Positions 1-11,420 of a stretch of DNA of 64,000 bases are shown piece after piece (the stretch's first letter is position 1; each line of letters starts with the position of its first letter). A model generated the notes under the pieces. That model did not search any database. It was not told the origin of the DNA and was given only the letters and a program-made list of their open reading frames with translations. The stretch covers positions 4,984,649 through 5,048,648 of the forward strand of contig CM055312.2 of the NCBI GenBank assembly GCA_029255685.2, in the 5' to 3' direction. Both the position numbers and the translations under genes were made by a program. This stretch comes from Silene conica (Eukaryota > Streptophyta > Magnoliopsida > Caryophyllales > Caryophyllaceae).

Positions 1-455
1 GCAATTTTCTTGTAATCAGCATCCTCCGTGGCATCAGAAACATGTCCACCACCGGCCACTGGATTACACTTGTTCTTTACAACATTTACGACAATGTCAA
101 AGATATCCCGATCCTCTTTCCATAACTTCTTCAAAACAGCATGTTCCATCATTTTGACGACATTTGCAGCCACCTTTTCATCATTCATAAGCTTCTTTAA
201 TTCATCACTCTTGATCAACTTCAAAAAACTTTTGTGCCAATTCATAGCTTCGATTGTCATCACCCGCAAATTGGCCTTGCCAGCCATCACTTCAGCATCA
301 AGAAGCTCTTTCTTCCCATGTAATATGTCAAGCTCTCTCACCAAAGCATCTATGTTATCACCATAAGTTTTGATAAACATCAAATAGTTTTGCATCTTAT
401 CGACAAACAAATTCTTAAGAGCCCCTCCCACAACTTTTGCAGCTTCTGTTATCGG
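1..455 (-). pseudogene. NLR-like (CC-NB-LRR) first exon, interrupted
   Basis: An open frame runs on the minus strand from about 455 to the left edge, so the gene is partial. Its start codon is not here. If the copia element and one copy of the 5-bp TSD are removed, the frame joins to an ATG at 5358-5356 and begins MSDPITEAAKVVGGALKNL. The residues that follow (LFVDKMQNYL, GDNIDALVRELDIL, a helix rich in K, E and L, then NWHKS) resemble the N-terminal coiled-coil region of RPS2/RPS5-type CC-NB-LRR resistance proteins. No P-loop lies inside the window, so the family call is an inference. The insertion after about codon 4 should abolish normal translation. An unrelated helical protein family is the main alternative. 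Confidence 0.45.
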
Positions 456-684
456 TATCAGCCCACAAACAGAACAACACTCCAACTCCGTCTCAAACTC
501 TCCCTCACACGCCTCTTCAGTCCAAACATCCTACAAGTCTACTCCTAGTACATCTCCTAGTCTCAATGTAATTGTAGTCCAATAGAATCCTATGTATACT
601 AACCTAGCTTGTATTATCTAGTATAAATAGCTACATGTATTTCAGAATGTATTCATTCAATTATAATATAAACACATTCTCATA
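456..684 (+). repeat. 5' LTR of copia 1
   Basis: The 229-bp LTR starts TATCAGCCCAC and ends CATTCTCATA. A TATA box (TATAAATA, 622-629) marks the probable transcription start. It matches the 3' LTR at 228 of 229 positions. Confidence 0.93.
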
Positions 685-697
685 TGGTATCAAGAAG
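685..697 (+). other. Primer-binding site of copia 1
   Basis: TGGTATCAAGAAG lies immediately after the 5' LTR. Its first eight bases match the usual copia site complementary to initiator tRNA-Met (TGGTATCAGAGC). Confidence 0.75.
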
Positions 698-791
698 TCA
701 CAAAAGATCCACCAACAACCACCTCTCCACACGCCAAACAACCACCTTCAAACGTCCCGCTGCCAACCCACTTCCAGTCTCTCGTTTCACC

Positions 792-3700
792 ATGGCCCCA
801 AACGAGCACACCATTCCCAACCCACACGACCCAAACACGCCTCTCGTGTCTCTCAATTTTACCAATTGTGTGAAACTAACCCCCTTGAACTATGTCTCAT
901 GGCGTTTCCAACTAATGAATATCCTATTCGGGTATAGTCTCCTTGGCTATCTCGATGGCACCACTACTCCACCAAATACCACAATTGAAACCGAAGAGAA
1001 GAAAACCAAGCCCAACCCGGCCTATCTTACATAGCTTAAACAAGATGGTCTAATCCTTGGAAACCTCATGGGCACACTCACCTCCACCGTACAAGCACTC
1101 ATTGTTAGTGCCACCACCGCAAAACAAGCATGGGACATACTTGCAAGTACCTATGCTAACCCCTCTAGGGCACATGTCCTTCAACTCAAAGATCGTCTTG
1201 ATTCGATCGTAAAACAATCCAACCAATCCATTAGTGACTACATGAATACCTTCAAAGCATGTATTGACCAACTAGCACTTCTTGGCAAAACCGTTGATCA
1301 AGACGACATTGTTTCTAAGGTCCTCAAAGGCCTTGATTACAATCTCTACAAACCCGTCATAGACACCGTCCGTGCCCGTGATAACCCTATCTCCTTTGAA
1401 CTCCTTCATGAAAAACTCCTCCATCATGAATTACTCCTACAACAACAACCCACCACCGACCTCTTCCCACCTTCGGCCAACTATGCCCACCGCTCCAAAA
1501 ACACCTACAACAACCGTTCCTACCAAAACTCCACCACCACGCCCAACAACAACAACAACCAGCCGCCGAACTCCACTGCTGCCGCGGCTGCCTACACCCC
1601 TCGCCCCTTCAAAGGGCGTTGTCAATGGTGTCGCCAAGTTGGTCATGTCATTGCCAATTGTCCTTACTTCCGCAAGCTTTACCCTAACATCAATTTTCCC
1701 GCCCCAAATCGCAACAACCAACCACAAGCCCACATCGCCACCTCTTCCACCACCATGACCGACCAAAACACCTATCTCTTGGACAGTGGTGCCTCGCACC
1801 ACGTGACAAATGACCTCGATACCCTTGCTATGCACTCACCCTATCTCGGTCCTGACAACCTCTACATTGGTGACGGCTCCTCTCTTGATATTGCCAACAT
1901 AGGTAATTTATGCATTCAAAATTTTAATCTTAAATTTCCTAATGTTCTCCATGTTCCTCGTATCTCTCGCAATATTTTATCTATTTCTCAATTATGTCAA
2001 GATAATAATGCATATGTTATTTTCTCATCCAATTCTTTCATTGTAAAGGCAATTTCGACGGGAGCGACACTAATGCAGGGCCAAACTAAAGACGGGGTAT
2101 ACGAGTTGAGCCCGCCACAACCAAGTGTTCAATTTAGCAAAAAGCATGCACCTCCTCTCTCATGGCATCATAAATTCGGTCATCCTACTATGATGTTATG
2201 AAACTTATCAATAAAAGTGCATCATTTCCTTTATCCGATTTTTCTTTTTGCAATTCTTGTCATATTAGTAAAAGCACCAAATTACCATTTGCGAATTCCA
2301 CTTTTACTACTAATGCACCTCTTGAATTAATTTATTCCGATCTATGGACAAGTCCTATCTATTCACGCGAACGCTATAAATACTACGCTATTTTCGTCGA
2401 CCATTTTAGCAAATACACTTGGCTATTTCCATTAAAACAAAAATCCGAAACAGCTCAAGTCTTCTTACGATTTAAAGCCTTAGTCGAAAAACACTTTAAC
2501 AAACCAATTAAACACTTCTTCTCCGACAATGGTGGAGAATTTCAAACCCTAACCCCACTTTTACTCGACCAAGGCATAAGCCACTCCACCACCCCACCTC
2601 ACACTCCAGAACATAATGGCTACGCCGAAAGACGACATAGACACATCGTAGAAACTGGCCTAGCACTACTCTCTCACGCAAATTTGCCCACCTCCCTATG
2701 ACCTTTCGCCTTTAGCACCGCTACTTACTTAATCAATCGATTACCAACCAAAACCTTAAACAATCAAACACCATACTTCAAACTCACGAATGTTGAACCC
2801 AACTATTCCAAACTCCACAACTTTGGTTGTCTATGTTATCCTTGGCTTAGACCATACACCAAGAATAAACTTGACTACCGCTCCACCCCTTGCATATTCG
2901 TAGGATACTCCTCAACCCAAAGTGCATTCTATTGTCTTGAACCAAAAACAAATCGTATTTACACCTCCCGTCATGTCAAATTTGTCGAAGATGAATTTGC
3001 TTACCACGAAATTCTGAAATCACAACCCACCCCCGCCATCACCACGGACGAATGGTGCACAGTCTCCATTCCCCTCCTCTCACCCCATAACGCCACCACC
3101 CCACCCCCATCCCAAAACCCAGACCCTGCCACTTCCCCGCGCCCACAGCCTCCCCCTGTCACTCCCCTTCGTGTCTACCACCGCCGTTCCAACTCCAACC
3201 CTAACCCAGCTACCCTCGACCCTCCTGACTCACCACCGCATCAATCCCCCTCACCACCAGCCTCCCAGACCACCTCCCCTGCCTCCTCCCCTCCACAAAC
3301 AGCCACTCCCCTTCATGTCTACCATCGCCGGTCCAAATCCAACCCCAACCCAGCTACCCTCGACCCTCCTGCCTCACCACCCGACTCTCTGCCTAACAAC
3401 ACCACCTCCCCTGAACCCCACGCCACCACCTCAGGCCCCCAATCTCCCACTGAAACCCCTGCCTTGCCGCAACCCCCACCCACCCATGCTATTACAAGGC
3501 TCACCAATAATATACGGAAACCCAACCCTCGATATGCTAACATTGCTCTCGCCTCTGCCACTGAAAATGCCCTTCCCACCACCATCAAACGTGCCCTCAT
3601 CCTCCCTCAATGGCGCCATGCTATGCAAGCCGAGTTCGATGCGTTAGTAAGAAACAATACATGGACCTTAGTTCCACGTCAACCCTCTCACAATGTTATC

Positions 3701-5245
3701 GGATACAAATGGGTCTATCGTGTCAAGTACAACCCCGATGGCTCCCTCAACCAATACAAAGCACGCCTTGTTGCAAAAGGTTTCCATCAACGCCCTGGCA
3801 TCGATTACACTGAAACCTTTAGTCCTGTTATCAAACCTACCACTATTCGACTCATTCTCTCAATCGCCGTCACACAACAATGGTCTCTAAGACAACTCGA
3901 TGTTAACAACGCTTTCTTACAAGGCACACTTACTGACAATGTATTCATGGCCCAACCACAAGGATTCGTTGATGAAACACAACCCACCCATATTTGCAAA
4001 CTCAACAAGGCCATATACGGTCTCAAACAAGCTCCTAGAGCTTGGTATACCGAGCTTAAAACCTACCTCATCACCTATGGTTTCAAACAATCAATCTCCG
4101 ACTCCTCACTTTTTCTCCTCAAAACTCCAACCACCTGTTTGTATATGCTTGTCTATGTTGATGACATTATCATCACAGGCCCGAATGAACAACATACTCA
4201 ACATTTCATCAAAACCCTTGCTACTCGATTCTCCATTAAAGATTTAGGCCCTCTCTCCTACTTCTTAGGTGTTGAAGTCACACCTAACAAACTCGGCCTA
4301 CATCTCAACCAATCTAAGTATGTCCATGACCTACTTACCAAACACGATATGGCTAATGCCAAACCTATCAACACTCCTATTTCCACGGACATACCTCTCA
4401 TCCGAGAAGACCACAAACCAATCCAAAACCACACGGATTATCGCGCCATAGTTGGCAGTCTACAATATCTTTCTCTTACTAGACCAGATATTGCATTCAC
4501 TGTCAATCGCCTTGCTCAGTTTCTCCATCATCCAACCTCCACTCACTGGATTGGTCTCAAACGTCTCATTCGATACCTACAAGGCACTCAGAATTATGGC
4601 ATTCAACTTCATCGGAATTCACCTCTCTGTCTTCACGCATTCTGTGATGCTGACTTTGCTGGAGACAAACAATCTTATGTCTCTACCACTGGTTATCTCA
4701 TCTACTTAGGCCGCAATCCCATCTCCTGGTCCTCTAAAAAGCAAAGAGGACTGGCACTGTCTACTACTGAAGCGGAATTTCGAGCTGTAGCTGCTGTCAC
4801 AACAGAGACACTATGGCTTCGCAATCTTCTTACTGAACTCAACATCCACATCACCAAACCTCCTGCTATCTACTGTGACAACATGTCTGCCACTCTCTAC
4901 GCCAAAAATCCAGTCTTTCACTCAAGAATGAAGCACATGGCACTTTCCTTTCACTTCGTTCGTGAACAACTTCAACATGGTCACATTCGTATTCAACATA
5001 TTGCAGGCAACGATCAACTTGCTGATGTTCTTACCAAACCTCTACACAAACTCCGGTTTCTTGACTTACGATTCAAGATTGGTCTTCATCTTCCTCAGTC
5101 CATCTTGCGGGGGCGTATCAGCCCACAAACAGAACAACACTCCAACTCCATCTCAAACTCTCCCTCACACGCCTCTTCAGTCCAAACATCCTACAAGTCT
5201 ACTCCTAGTACATCTCCTAGTCTCAATGTAATTGTAGTCCAATAG
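792..5245 (+). pseudogene. Copia 1 gag-pol, three breaks
   Basis: The likely start is the ATG at 792 (context CACCATGG); an earlier in-frame ATG at 684 overlaps the LTR end. Features in order: UBN2-type gag; CCHC knuckle CQWCRQVGHVIANC near 1620; protease motif LLDSGASHH near 1780; integrase HHCC zinc finger (WHHKFGHP, then CNSCHISKS) and D,D,E core (DHFSKY, FFSDNGGEF, EHNGYAERR); RT with YVDD near 4154; RNase H with DADFAGD and TEAEFRA. Breaks: TAG at 1032-1034 where W is expected; a frameshift near 2185-2195, between GHP and the VMKL stretch; TGA at 2699-2701 where W is expected. The final frame runs about 130 nt into the 3' LTR. Confidence 0.9.
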
Positions 5246-5344
5246 AATCCTATGTATACTAACCTAGCTTGTATTATCTAGTATAAATAGCTACATGTAT
5301 TTCAGAATGTATTCATTCAATTATAATATAAACACATTCTCATA
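5116..5344 (+). repeat. 3' LTR of copia 1
   Basis: This 229-bp copy differs from the 5' LTR at a single base. It is preceded by the polypurine tract around 5107-5113 (GCGGGGGC) and followed by the target duplication ATCGG at 5345-5349. Confidence 0.93.
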
Positions 5345-5399
5345 ATCGGGTCCGACATTGAAACTCTCCCAAAACACAATATTTGTTTTTGTTTTTTAA

Positions 5400-5960
5400 A
5401 AAAAAAATTTGAACTCTTGAGGAACACGAAGCTAAAATTAGACAAAATTGGAAAAAAAGATGGGTAACAAAGCGACAAATCAGTGAGGCCGAAAAAACCT
5501 AAAGGGTTATGTTTTACAGATTTAGTTTACAAAAGACAGTGAAGATGTGATTAATTTATTAAACTCTTACAATTTGGGAAGGTGTTGCTGCAAGATTTAA
5601 ATAGAGTACGTAATGCCAATCTCAAGTGGCCGGAAATTCATAAAATATAACCTTGCAGATTCAGTCTTCTTTAATTATGATTCACGATAGCTGCTTGCCT
5701 TTCTAGCTTGGTAATAGTTGGAGACATGTTCGTTCATAGTGAAGTATTCTACCAAGACGAACAATTATTATATATAACCAAATAACCTGCTGTCATCAAT
5801 GATTTGCGCCCATACTACATAACGATTAAAATAGATGGCACGTATATTGACTAGATCTGAGTCGTCGCTTGTTTATATACTACAGGAGCAATAATTGTGC
5901 TCAATTGGCTACTACTTAAAAGAAGTTGAGTGAAAATCTCAAGCCCCAAAATTATAACAC
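5400..5960. repeat. Promoter-like block, copy 1
   Basis: Block beginning GAGGAACACGAAGCTAAAAT and ending near CAAGCCCCAAAATTATAA. It recurs at about 7985-8600 (continuing after the inserted MITE at 9926-9990) and, more diverged, at about 10160-10640 and 10690-11420. Shared landmarks are AGCTGCTT...GGAGACATG, GTCATCAA, and CTAGATCTGAGTCGTCGCTTG. Copy 1 lies directly upstream of the interrupted NLR-like start codon. Confidence 0.65.
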
Positions 5961-5962
5961 AA

Positions 5963-6152
5963 ATTCTTATTTGCAACGACAGTATCCGTCGCAAGCTTGT
6001 GACGGATACCGCTTTCTCTCACAAAATACCCACTTTTTCTCTCTCTTCAGCACTATTCATGTGGTCCCCTTTCTCTACTAACTTATTTTGTATCCATTTT
6101 ACCTCACAAAACATCCGTCACAAATGGTGACCCGTCGCAAGCAAGACTTACT
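5963..6152. mobile_element. MITE-like sequence with TGACGGATA motifs
   Basis: About 190 bp with imperfect inverted ends built from CTTATTTGCAACGACAG / GTATCCGTCGCAAGC on the left and the complement of GTGACCCGTCGCAAGCAAG on the right. The same CTTATTTGTGACGGATA motif recurs at 9990-10150. Exact borders and TSD are uncertain. Confidence 0.45.
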
Positions 6153-6301
6153 AAAATTATAAAGCCGACATCTAATATCACGCCCTTTATTTTAGTTGTT
6201 ACGCCCCTTATTTTTCAATTTATTTCAAATTTACCGTTATATTATGATTAACTTTAGTAAAAAAAACTATTTTGTTTTATCGTAAGGTGTTTTTTAGACC
6301 A

Positions 6302-6556
6302 GTAGGTCTCTTGAGAGACCGCCTCTCAATAACCTTATTGGAAGACTATTGTACAAAATTAAGAAAAAGTGCTACTAAAAGTAGTAAAATTGGTACAAAT
6401 CTTGATTAAAGATAAAAGAATACATTTATTATGTAAATAGGTACAAAACTATTATTGTACGATCAATACCAAAAGGGTTACGAAATACAAATAAAATGGT
6501 ACAAAAGAATGGTCCCTCAATAAGTTATTGAAAGACCATCTCTCTCAAGTTTTAGT
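6302..6556. mobile_element. MITE with GTCTCTTGAGAGA-type inverted ends
   Basis: The left end (GTCTCTTGAGAGACCGCC, then CTCAATAACCTTATTG) is the imperfect inverse of the right end (CAATAAGTTATTGAAAGACC, then TCTCTCAAG). The inside is AT-rich with repeated GGTACAAA words. No ORF is present. It is a non-autonomous TIR element of unassigned superfamily. Confidence 0.5.
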
Positions 6557-7149
6557 GTTTTTAGACGATTTTATAATAATTGTTTTTTTGTGTGACGGTT
6601 TATATTATACGGCTTGTCGTTATTGATTTATTTGGTCTGGCGATTTTTATTATATCTAATTTATGGCTTATCGTTATTAAATTTTAAGACGATCCTAAAA
6701 TGTACTTAATTTCCCAAACATTTACCTATATTTTATTGTTATCTCACGCAAAAAAAAAGAAAAAAATAAGTTACAGTCGTATCTTGTTGGGATCTCACCA
6801 CCAATTTTCACTCTATTTCCACAAAATTCTCATTTGGGTCATCTAATTTTGCCCTTTTTCAAAATGAGATTTCTCTCAAATTGTCTAATCTTAATGGATT
6901 TTCTGTAAAACCACCTCATTTTGCTGCACCACCTAATCATAATTTCATCATCAATTATTATTAGGTTATTGACTGATTTTTTATTAATTCGGTAATGTCG
7001 TAGTTCTTTGAATTTATTATTTGGTAATATTAGGGTTCTTAATTTATGATTTTTGAATTTCTGGATAATTGTTGTTCTTTGAATTTATTGTTTTTTGTGA
7101 ATATATTGTAGGGAACGACTTCAATTGGATTGAGGAAAATAAAATTAAA

Positions 7150-7990
7150 ATTGGGGAAATCGTGCTCAAAGTGTATGCTAGTTGGTTGACTAGTCTTAGA
7201 GCTTGGTTGGTTGGTTGGCTTACGATTTGAATGGATTGTTATTTTATGATTCGAGCATGCTCTTCTGTCGAAGGCTAAGGGAATTAGAGAGGTTCTCTTG
7301 TGGATGTCTTGACATCTCCTCTGTCGTTGCCTTCACCATTTGACATAAAGGATTCTTTTACAATATTATTAACGTATATTTTGTTATATATTTTTATCAA
7401 GCTCCTTAAATAAGGTGGCTCATAACACATCGTAAAGAGCTATGGACCGGTAGCTCATAACACATCGTAAGCTATGGACTGGTACCGTTTGACTTAGTTC
7501 ACGGTTACCTTAAAAAAGTGTGCTATGGATCTACTACCACTACGATACTTTTCTTTTTCATAATCAACATTTAAGAATTAAAATTCAATTAGGATTTAAA
7601 ATGATTAGTGAATACAATTATATGCGGTCTAGCCTAAAAAAGCACTCCCTTTTTGTCAATTATTTATTTGACTTTTGATTAAAATATCTCTATAAATAAA
7701 AATAATAAATAATTAATTAAAATAAAGAGTACAACATCGCTGCCAATATTAAGTACAGGGTATAAATCGAGCAAATACATATAATAGTAGTATTACATTA
7801 CTACAAAGACGTGAGGAGCATTAAGATCGTTTGTCTTTACCAATTCAAGCTAAAGCCTAAAGAGGATAAAAATAATCACAATTTCTCATTTGTAATCGAC
7901 GATCGTCATAATATAGTGACGGGTCAAACAAAATATACCATGATACATAAAGACAAATTAATTGTGTTTCTTATACACATTTTTCTTGAG
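7150..7990. repeat. Duplicated block U1 (carries the Helitron empty site)
   Basis: The first part (7155-7563) matches 11,418-11,813, starting at ATCGTGCTCAAAGTGTA. The second part (from 7564, TCAACATTTAAG) matches 48,473-48,830. In this copy the two parts are contiguous; in the other they are 36.66 kb apart. No coding sequence is visible. Confidence 0.85.
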
Positions 7991-8602
7991 GAACACAGAG
8001 CTAAAATTAGACAAAACTGGAAAAAGATGGAAAAAGGCTTATGTTTTACAGATTGATCACAAAAGTCAATGAAGATGTGATTAGTTTGTTAAAGTCTTAC
8101 AATTTAGGAAGGTGTTCGTTGCTGCAAGATTTAAATATAGACTACATAATGCCTATTTGTTCATCTTAAAATTTCAAGAGGCCGAAAATTCATAAAATAT
8201 AACCCAGCAGATTCAATCTTTTTTATTTATGATTCACGATAGCTGCTTATCTTTCTAGCTTGGTAATCGTTGGAGACATGTTCGTTCATTGTGAAGTATG
8301 GGTCGTTGCTTCTAAATACTATATTATATATAACCAAATAACCTACTGTCATCAATGAACCAGCTGCATTTGCGCCAATAATATTTAACGATTAAAATAG
8401 ATATTAGGATATTATGCTCACTAGAACCGGCTATCATCGGTCTAGATTGTTTCAGAACAACAGCTCAATCAATAATCAATTCTCGCAATATCTCATCTAT
8501 AATCTTAACAATAGACACGGCACATATATTGACTAGATAGGGGGTCGTTGCTTGTTTATACTTATATGTAGCAGATTAGAACATAAGTAACACCCAAAAG
8601 AA
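7985..8602. repeat. Promoter-like block, copy 2
   Basis: This copy resembles 5400-5960 and is less eroded than copies 3 and 4. It is interrupted by a Tourist-like MITE at 8606-9922 and its end (AAAAGAAGTTGAG) resumes at 9926. No ORF is supported. Confidence 0.65.
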
Positions 8603-8655
8603 TAAGGCCCTGTTCTTTTGGACTTCAAGTCACTTAACTTAAGTTCACTTCAGAT

Positions 8656-8885
8656 CCTATAAGTTCAGTTCAGTTCAGTTCAGTTCTTATAAGTTCAGTT
8701 CAGTTCCTATAAGTTCAGTTCAGTTCAGATCCTATAAGTTCAGTTCAGTTCAGTTCCTATAAGTTCAGTTCAGTTCCTATAAGTTCAGTTCAGTTCAGTT
8801 CAGTTCCTATAAGTTCAGTTCAGTTCAGTTCAGTTCCTATAAGTTCAGTTCAGTTAAGTTCCTATAAGTTCAGTTCATATAAACT
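8656..8885 (+). repeat. CCTATAAG(TTCAG)n array, left arm
   Basis: Tandem units of CCTATAAGTTCAG plus one to four TTCAG pentamers, repeated about ten times with variable unit length. Confidence 0.85.
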
Positions 8886-9306
8886 CAATTAAGAAAAGTT
8901 ATATACGGAGTATTATTTTTAACAACCGATACAAACATTTCTTTTAATTATTCGATACACGTCATCTATAAAAAAAATAACTCATTAATAATTTATCCGT
9001 CTTTTACTCTCTAATTAATGTCAAACAATCATCCTCATTAATGCCAAAAAACAACAACTCAACATACGACGCCCTCACTCTCACCCTCACCCTCACCAAT
9101 TGTCACTCTCCCATTAATCAGTTTCTTCATCACCATTGTTAGAGAAAATAAATGGTTAGAGAAAAATTGTAATAGTGAATTATTTTTTATCTAATGTAAT
9201 TGTAATATAATGTATGAACTATGAACAAACCATTATATACAAAGTTAAAAATATTTTAAACTACCTCGTGTTTTAGACTAATTCTTTTATCAATGTCATA
9301 TATTGG

Positions 9307-9307
<1 letters not shown>

Positions 9308-9382
<75 letters not shown>

Positions 9383-9443
9383 GAAGAAGAACAACAACAA
9401 CAACAACAACAATAATAAGAATAATAAAAATAATAACAACAAC

Positions 9444-9513
<70 letters not shown>

Positions 9514-9514
9514 G
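9308..9514 (+). repeat. (AAT)n microsatellite
   Basis: About 207 bp of AAT trinucleotides with an interrupted centre (AAG and AAC variants). The polyasparagine reading frame here is an artefact of the repeat. Confidence 0.97.
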
Positions 9515-9544
9515 TTAACTTAAATTAAAATAAAGTTAATTAAG

Positions 9545-9895
9545 TTCGGATTTTATAAGTTCAGTTCAGATTCTATAAGTTAAGTTCAGTTCAGATTCTA
9601 TAAGTTCAGTTCATTTCAGTTCCTATAAGTTCAGTTCAGTTCCTATAAGTTCAGTTCAGTTCAGTTCAGTTCCTATAAGTTCAGTTCAGTTCCTATAAGT
9701 TCAGTTCAGTTCAGTTCCTATAAGTTCAGTTCAGTTCAGTTCAGTTCCTATAAGTTCAGTTCAGTTCCTATAAGTTCAGTTCAGTTCAGTTCCTATAAGT
9801 TCAGTTCAGTTCAGTTCCTATAAGTTCAGTTCAGTTCCTATAAGTTCAGTTCAGTTCAGTTCAGTTCCTATAAGTTCAGTTCAGTTCAGTTCAGC
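9545..9895 (+). repeat. CCTATAAG(TTCAG)n array, right arm
   Basis: Longer version of the left-arm array, in the same orientation, with roughly fifteen units. Pentamer number per unit varies, as expected for slippage. Confidence 0.85.
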
Positions 9896-10159
9896 TAAGT
9901 TTCAGTCCAAAAGAACAGGGCCTAAGTAAAAGAAGTTGAGTCACCTAAAGTCTCAAGTCCCCGAAGTTATAAAAATAGACCAGATTAAGTAATTCTTATT
10001 TGTGACGGATATATTTGGTAAATTTGTGACGAGTTAAGTATTTTCTATGTTTTGTCTTATATACTTAGGTGAATATCTTGACCCGTTAAAATTTGTGACT
10101 GATATATATTCGCGATCCGTTAAAAATTTGTGACGGATATATAATCGTCGCGAGAGAGT

Positions 10160-11420
10160 TTTACTCATTCACAAGAGCTGTTTGTCTTGCTTAGTGACAG
10201 TTGTAGACATGTGGCTTGTGAAGCATTCAATGAGACGAACAGTTAAACAATCATATACGGAGTAAGTTTTTGTCATCAAAGTCATCAAAGAACCAGCTGC
10301 ATCTGCGCAGATGATTAAAAAATACGGTATTTATATTGACTACTCCCTCCATTCTTTTTATATCACCCCCATTTCATTATTCACGTTTGCCGATATGCAT
10401 TTTGTTTTGATTATATTTTTAGCTACATACTACTAAAAATTATAAAAGTTTGATATTATTAATCCTCTTATCAAGACAATCCAAAAAAAATCTCACATGA
10501 ATATATTTCCGTGAACGGATTGAGAGAAAACCGACGTTGAATAGTCGATTGTAAATAGTGTCAAAACAAAAGTTGGCTGATATAAAAAGAATGGAGGGAG
10601 TACTTCTTAGTTGTCGCTTGTTTATAGTAGTATATGAAAGTAACAATACTCAGTTGTCTACTATTTTTACTATTCTTCTATATAATCAACATTTAACAGT
10701 CTAACCTAAAGGATTATGTTTTATACTTTTATTACTTTAGTAGATAAAACACCGTGACAAAATGGCAAACCGAAGGACTAGAACAATACCAATTTCTAAC
10801 TCGGTTTCAACTCTTACATTTTTGAAAGTGTACATAATGTCATAATGGCGATTTGCTAATTTAAATGATGCTTACAAGATACCCATTTGTTGATTTAAAA
10901 GTCTCTTGTTGCTCAAAAATTTATTAAATATGACCGAATTGAGTCTATTAGAATACATCCACATATCAATGTAAAACCACCGATTAATAATATAATTCTT
11001 ATGTTATTCTCCCTTTATAATCTTATCATAGTATCTATTAGAATGTTGGGCCTAAACTAGGCTCATCTATCATTATGTTTATCAATCTAAGGTTTGACGA
11101 TGTATTATAAATAAATACATTTCCACATGAATGTAAAACCACCACTCAATAATATAATTCTTATGCTATTTTCCTTTTATAATTTTATCACAACAACTAC
11201 ATGTCTTTGCTATAGAATTAAACATGTCACAAATGTTACTATGTTAGGTATGTGCATTGTGCAGTATTCAAGAAAGCCAAACCGTTAAATAATCAAATGA
11301 GTTATTGTCATCAAATACGAAGCTGGATTTGCAATGGTAGATATTGTTTAAATAGTACGCTTTAATATGAACTAGATCTAAGTCTTCTCTTGTTTATAAG
11401 TACAAGTATTGAAGCAGCAA
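10160..11420. repeat. Promoter-like block, copies 3 and 4 (eroded)
   Basis: Two degenerate copies (about 10160-10640 and 10690-11420) keep the landmarks GTAGACATGTG, GTCATCAAA, AACCAGCTGCAT (copy 3) or GAAGCTGGAT (copy 4), and TTGACTAC or CTAGATCTAAGTC. A Stowaway MITE sits in copy 3. No gene is seen. Confidence 0.5.
10343..10600. mobile_element. Stowaway MITE 1
   Basis: This 258-bp element has CTCCCTCCATTCTTTTTATA at the left end and its inverse at the right end, flanked by TA on both sides (10341-10342 and 10601-10602). These are the hallmarks of Stowaway/Tc1-mariner MITEs. Confidence 0.9.

Larger units (their letters stand above)
456..5344 (+). mobile_element. Copia LTR retrotransposon 1 (young, disrupted)
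   Basis: This Ty1/copia element is about 4.9 kb, with 229-bp LTRs, a TGGTATCA primer-binding site directly after the 5' LTR, gag-pol on the plus strand and a G-rich polypurine tract before the 3' LTR. It is flanked by the 5-bp duplication ATCGG (451-455 and 5345-5349). The LTRs differ at one position (G at 490, A at 5150), so insertion was recent. The termini are TA...TA rather than TG...CA. Pol order is protease, integrase, RT, RNase H, as in copia. The coding frame has two nonsense codons and one frameshift, so this copy is not autonomous. It interrupts an NLR-like gene on the opposite strand. Confidence 0.93.
5345..7150. other. Upstream region of the interrupted gene; no gene seen
   Basis: The stretch begins with the displaced ATG of the minus-strand NLR-like gene (5358-5356) and its upstream DNA. 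No convincing ORF is present. It holds the first of four diverged promoter-like blocks (about 5400-5960), two MITE-like insertions and AT-rich DNA. The segment near 6780-7130 looks leader-like but does not code. Confidence 0.6.
8606..9922. mobile_element. Tourist-like (PIF/Harbinger-type) MITE with internal arrays
   Basis: Terminal inverted repeats start GGCCCTGTTCTTTTGGACTT on the left, with the inverse at the right end sharing the first 19 bases. A 3-bp TAA target duplication (8603-8605 and 9923-9925) fits PIF/Harbinger. The body is two arrays of TTCAGTTC and CCTATAAG words flanking an AAT microsatellite. No transposase is present. The uninterrupted copy-1 block shows the pre-insertion junction. 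Confidence 0.75.

Noticed and set aside
28..366. Plus-strand 112-residue frame at the left edge
   Set aside because: It is the shadow of the minus-strand NLR-like exon, which continues off the edge and joins a start codon across the copia element.
7811..8056. 81-residue frame MRSIKIVCLYQ...
   Set aside because: It lies across the junction of two duplicated non-coding blocks and is not kept open in their other copies.
9303..9518. Open frame of almost pure asparagine
   Set aside because: It is the AAT microsatellite read in frame; there is no promoter, leader or non-repeat coding part.
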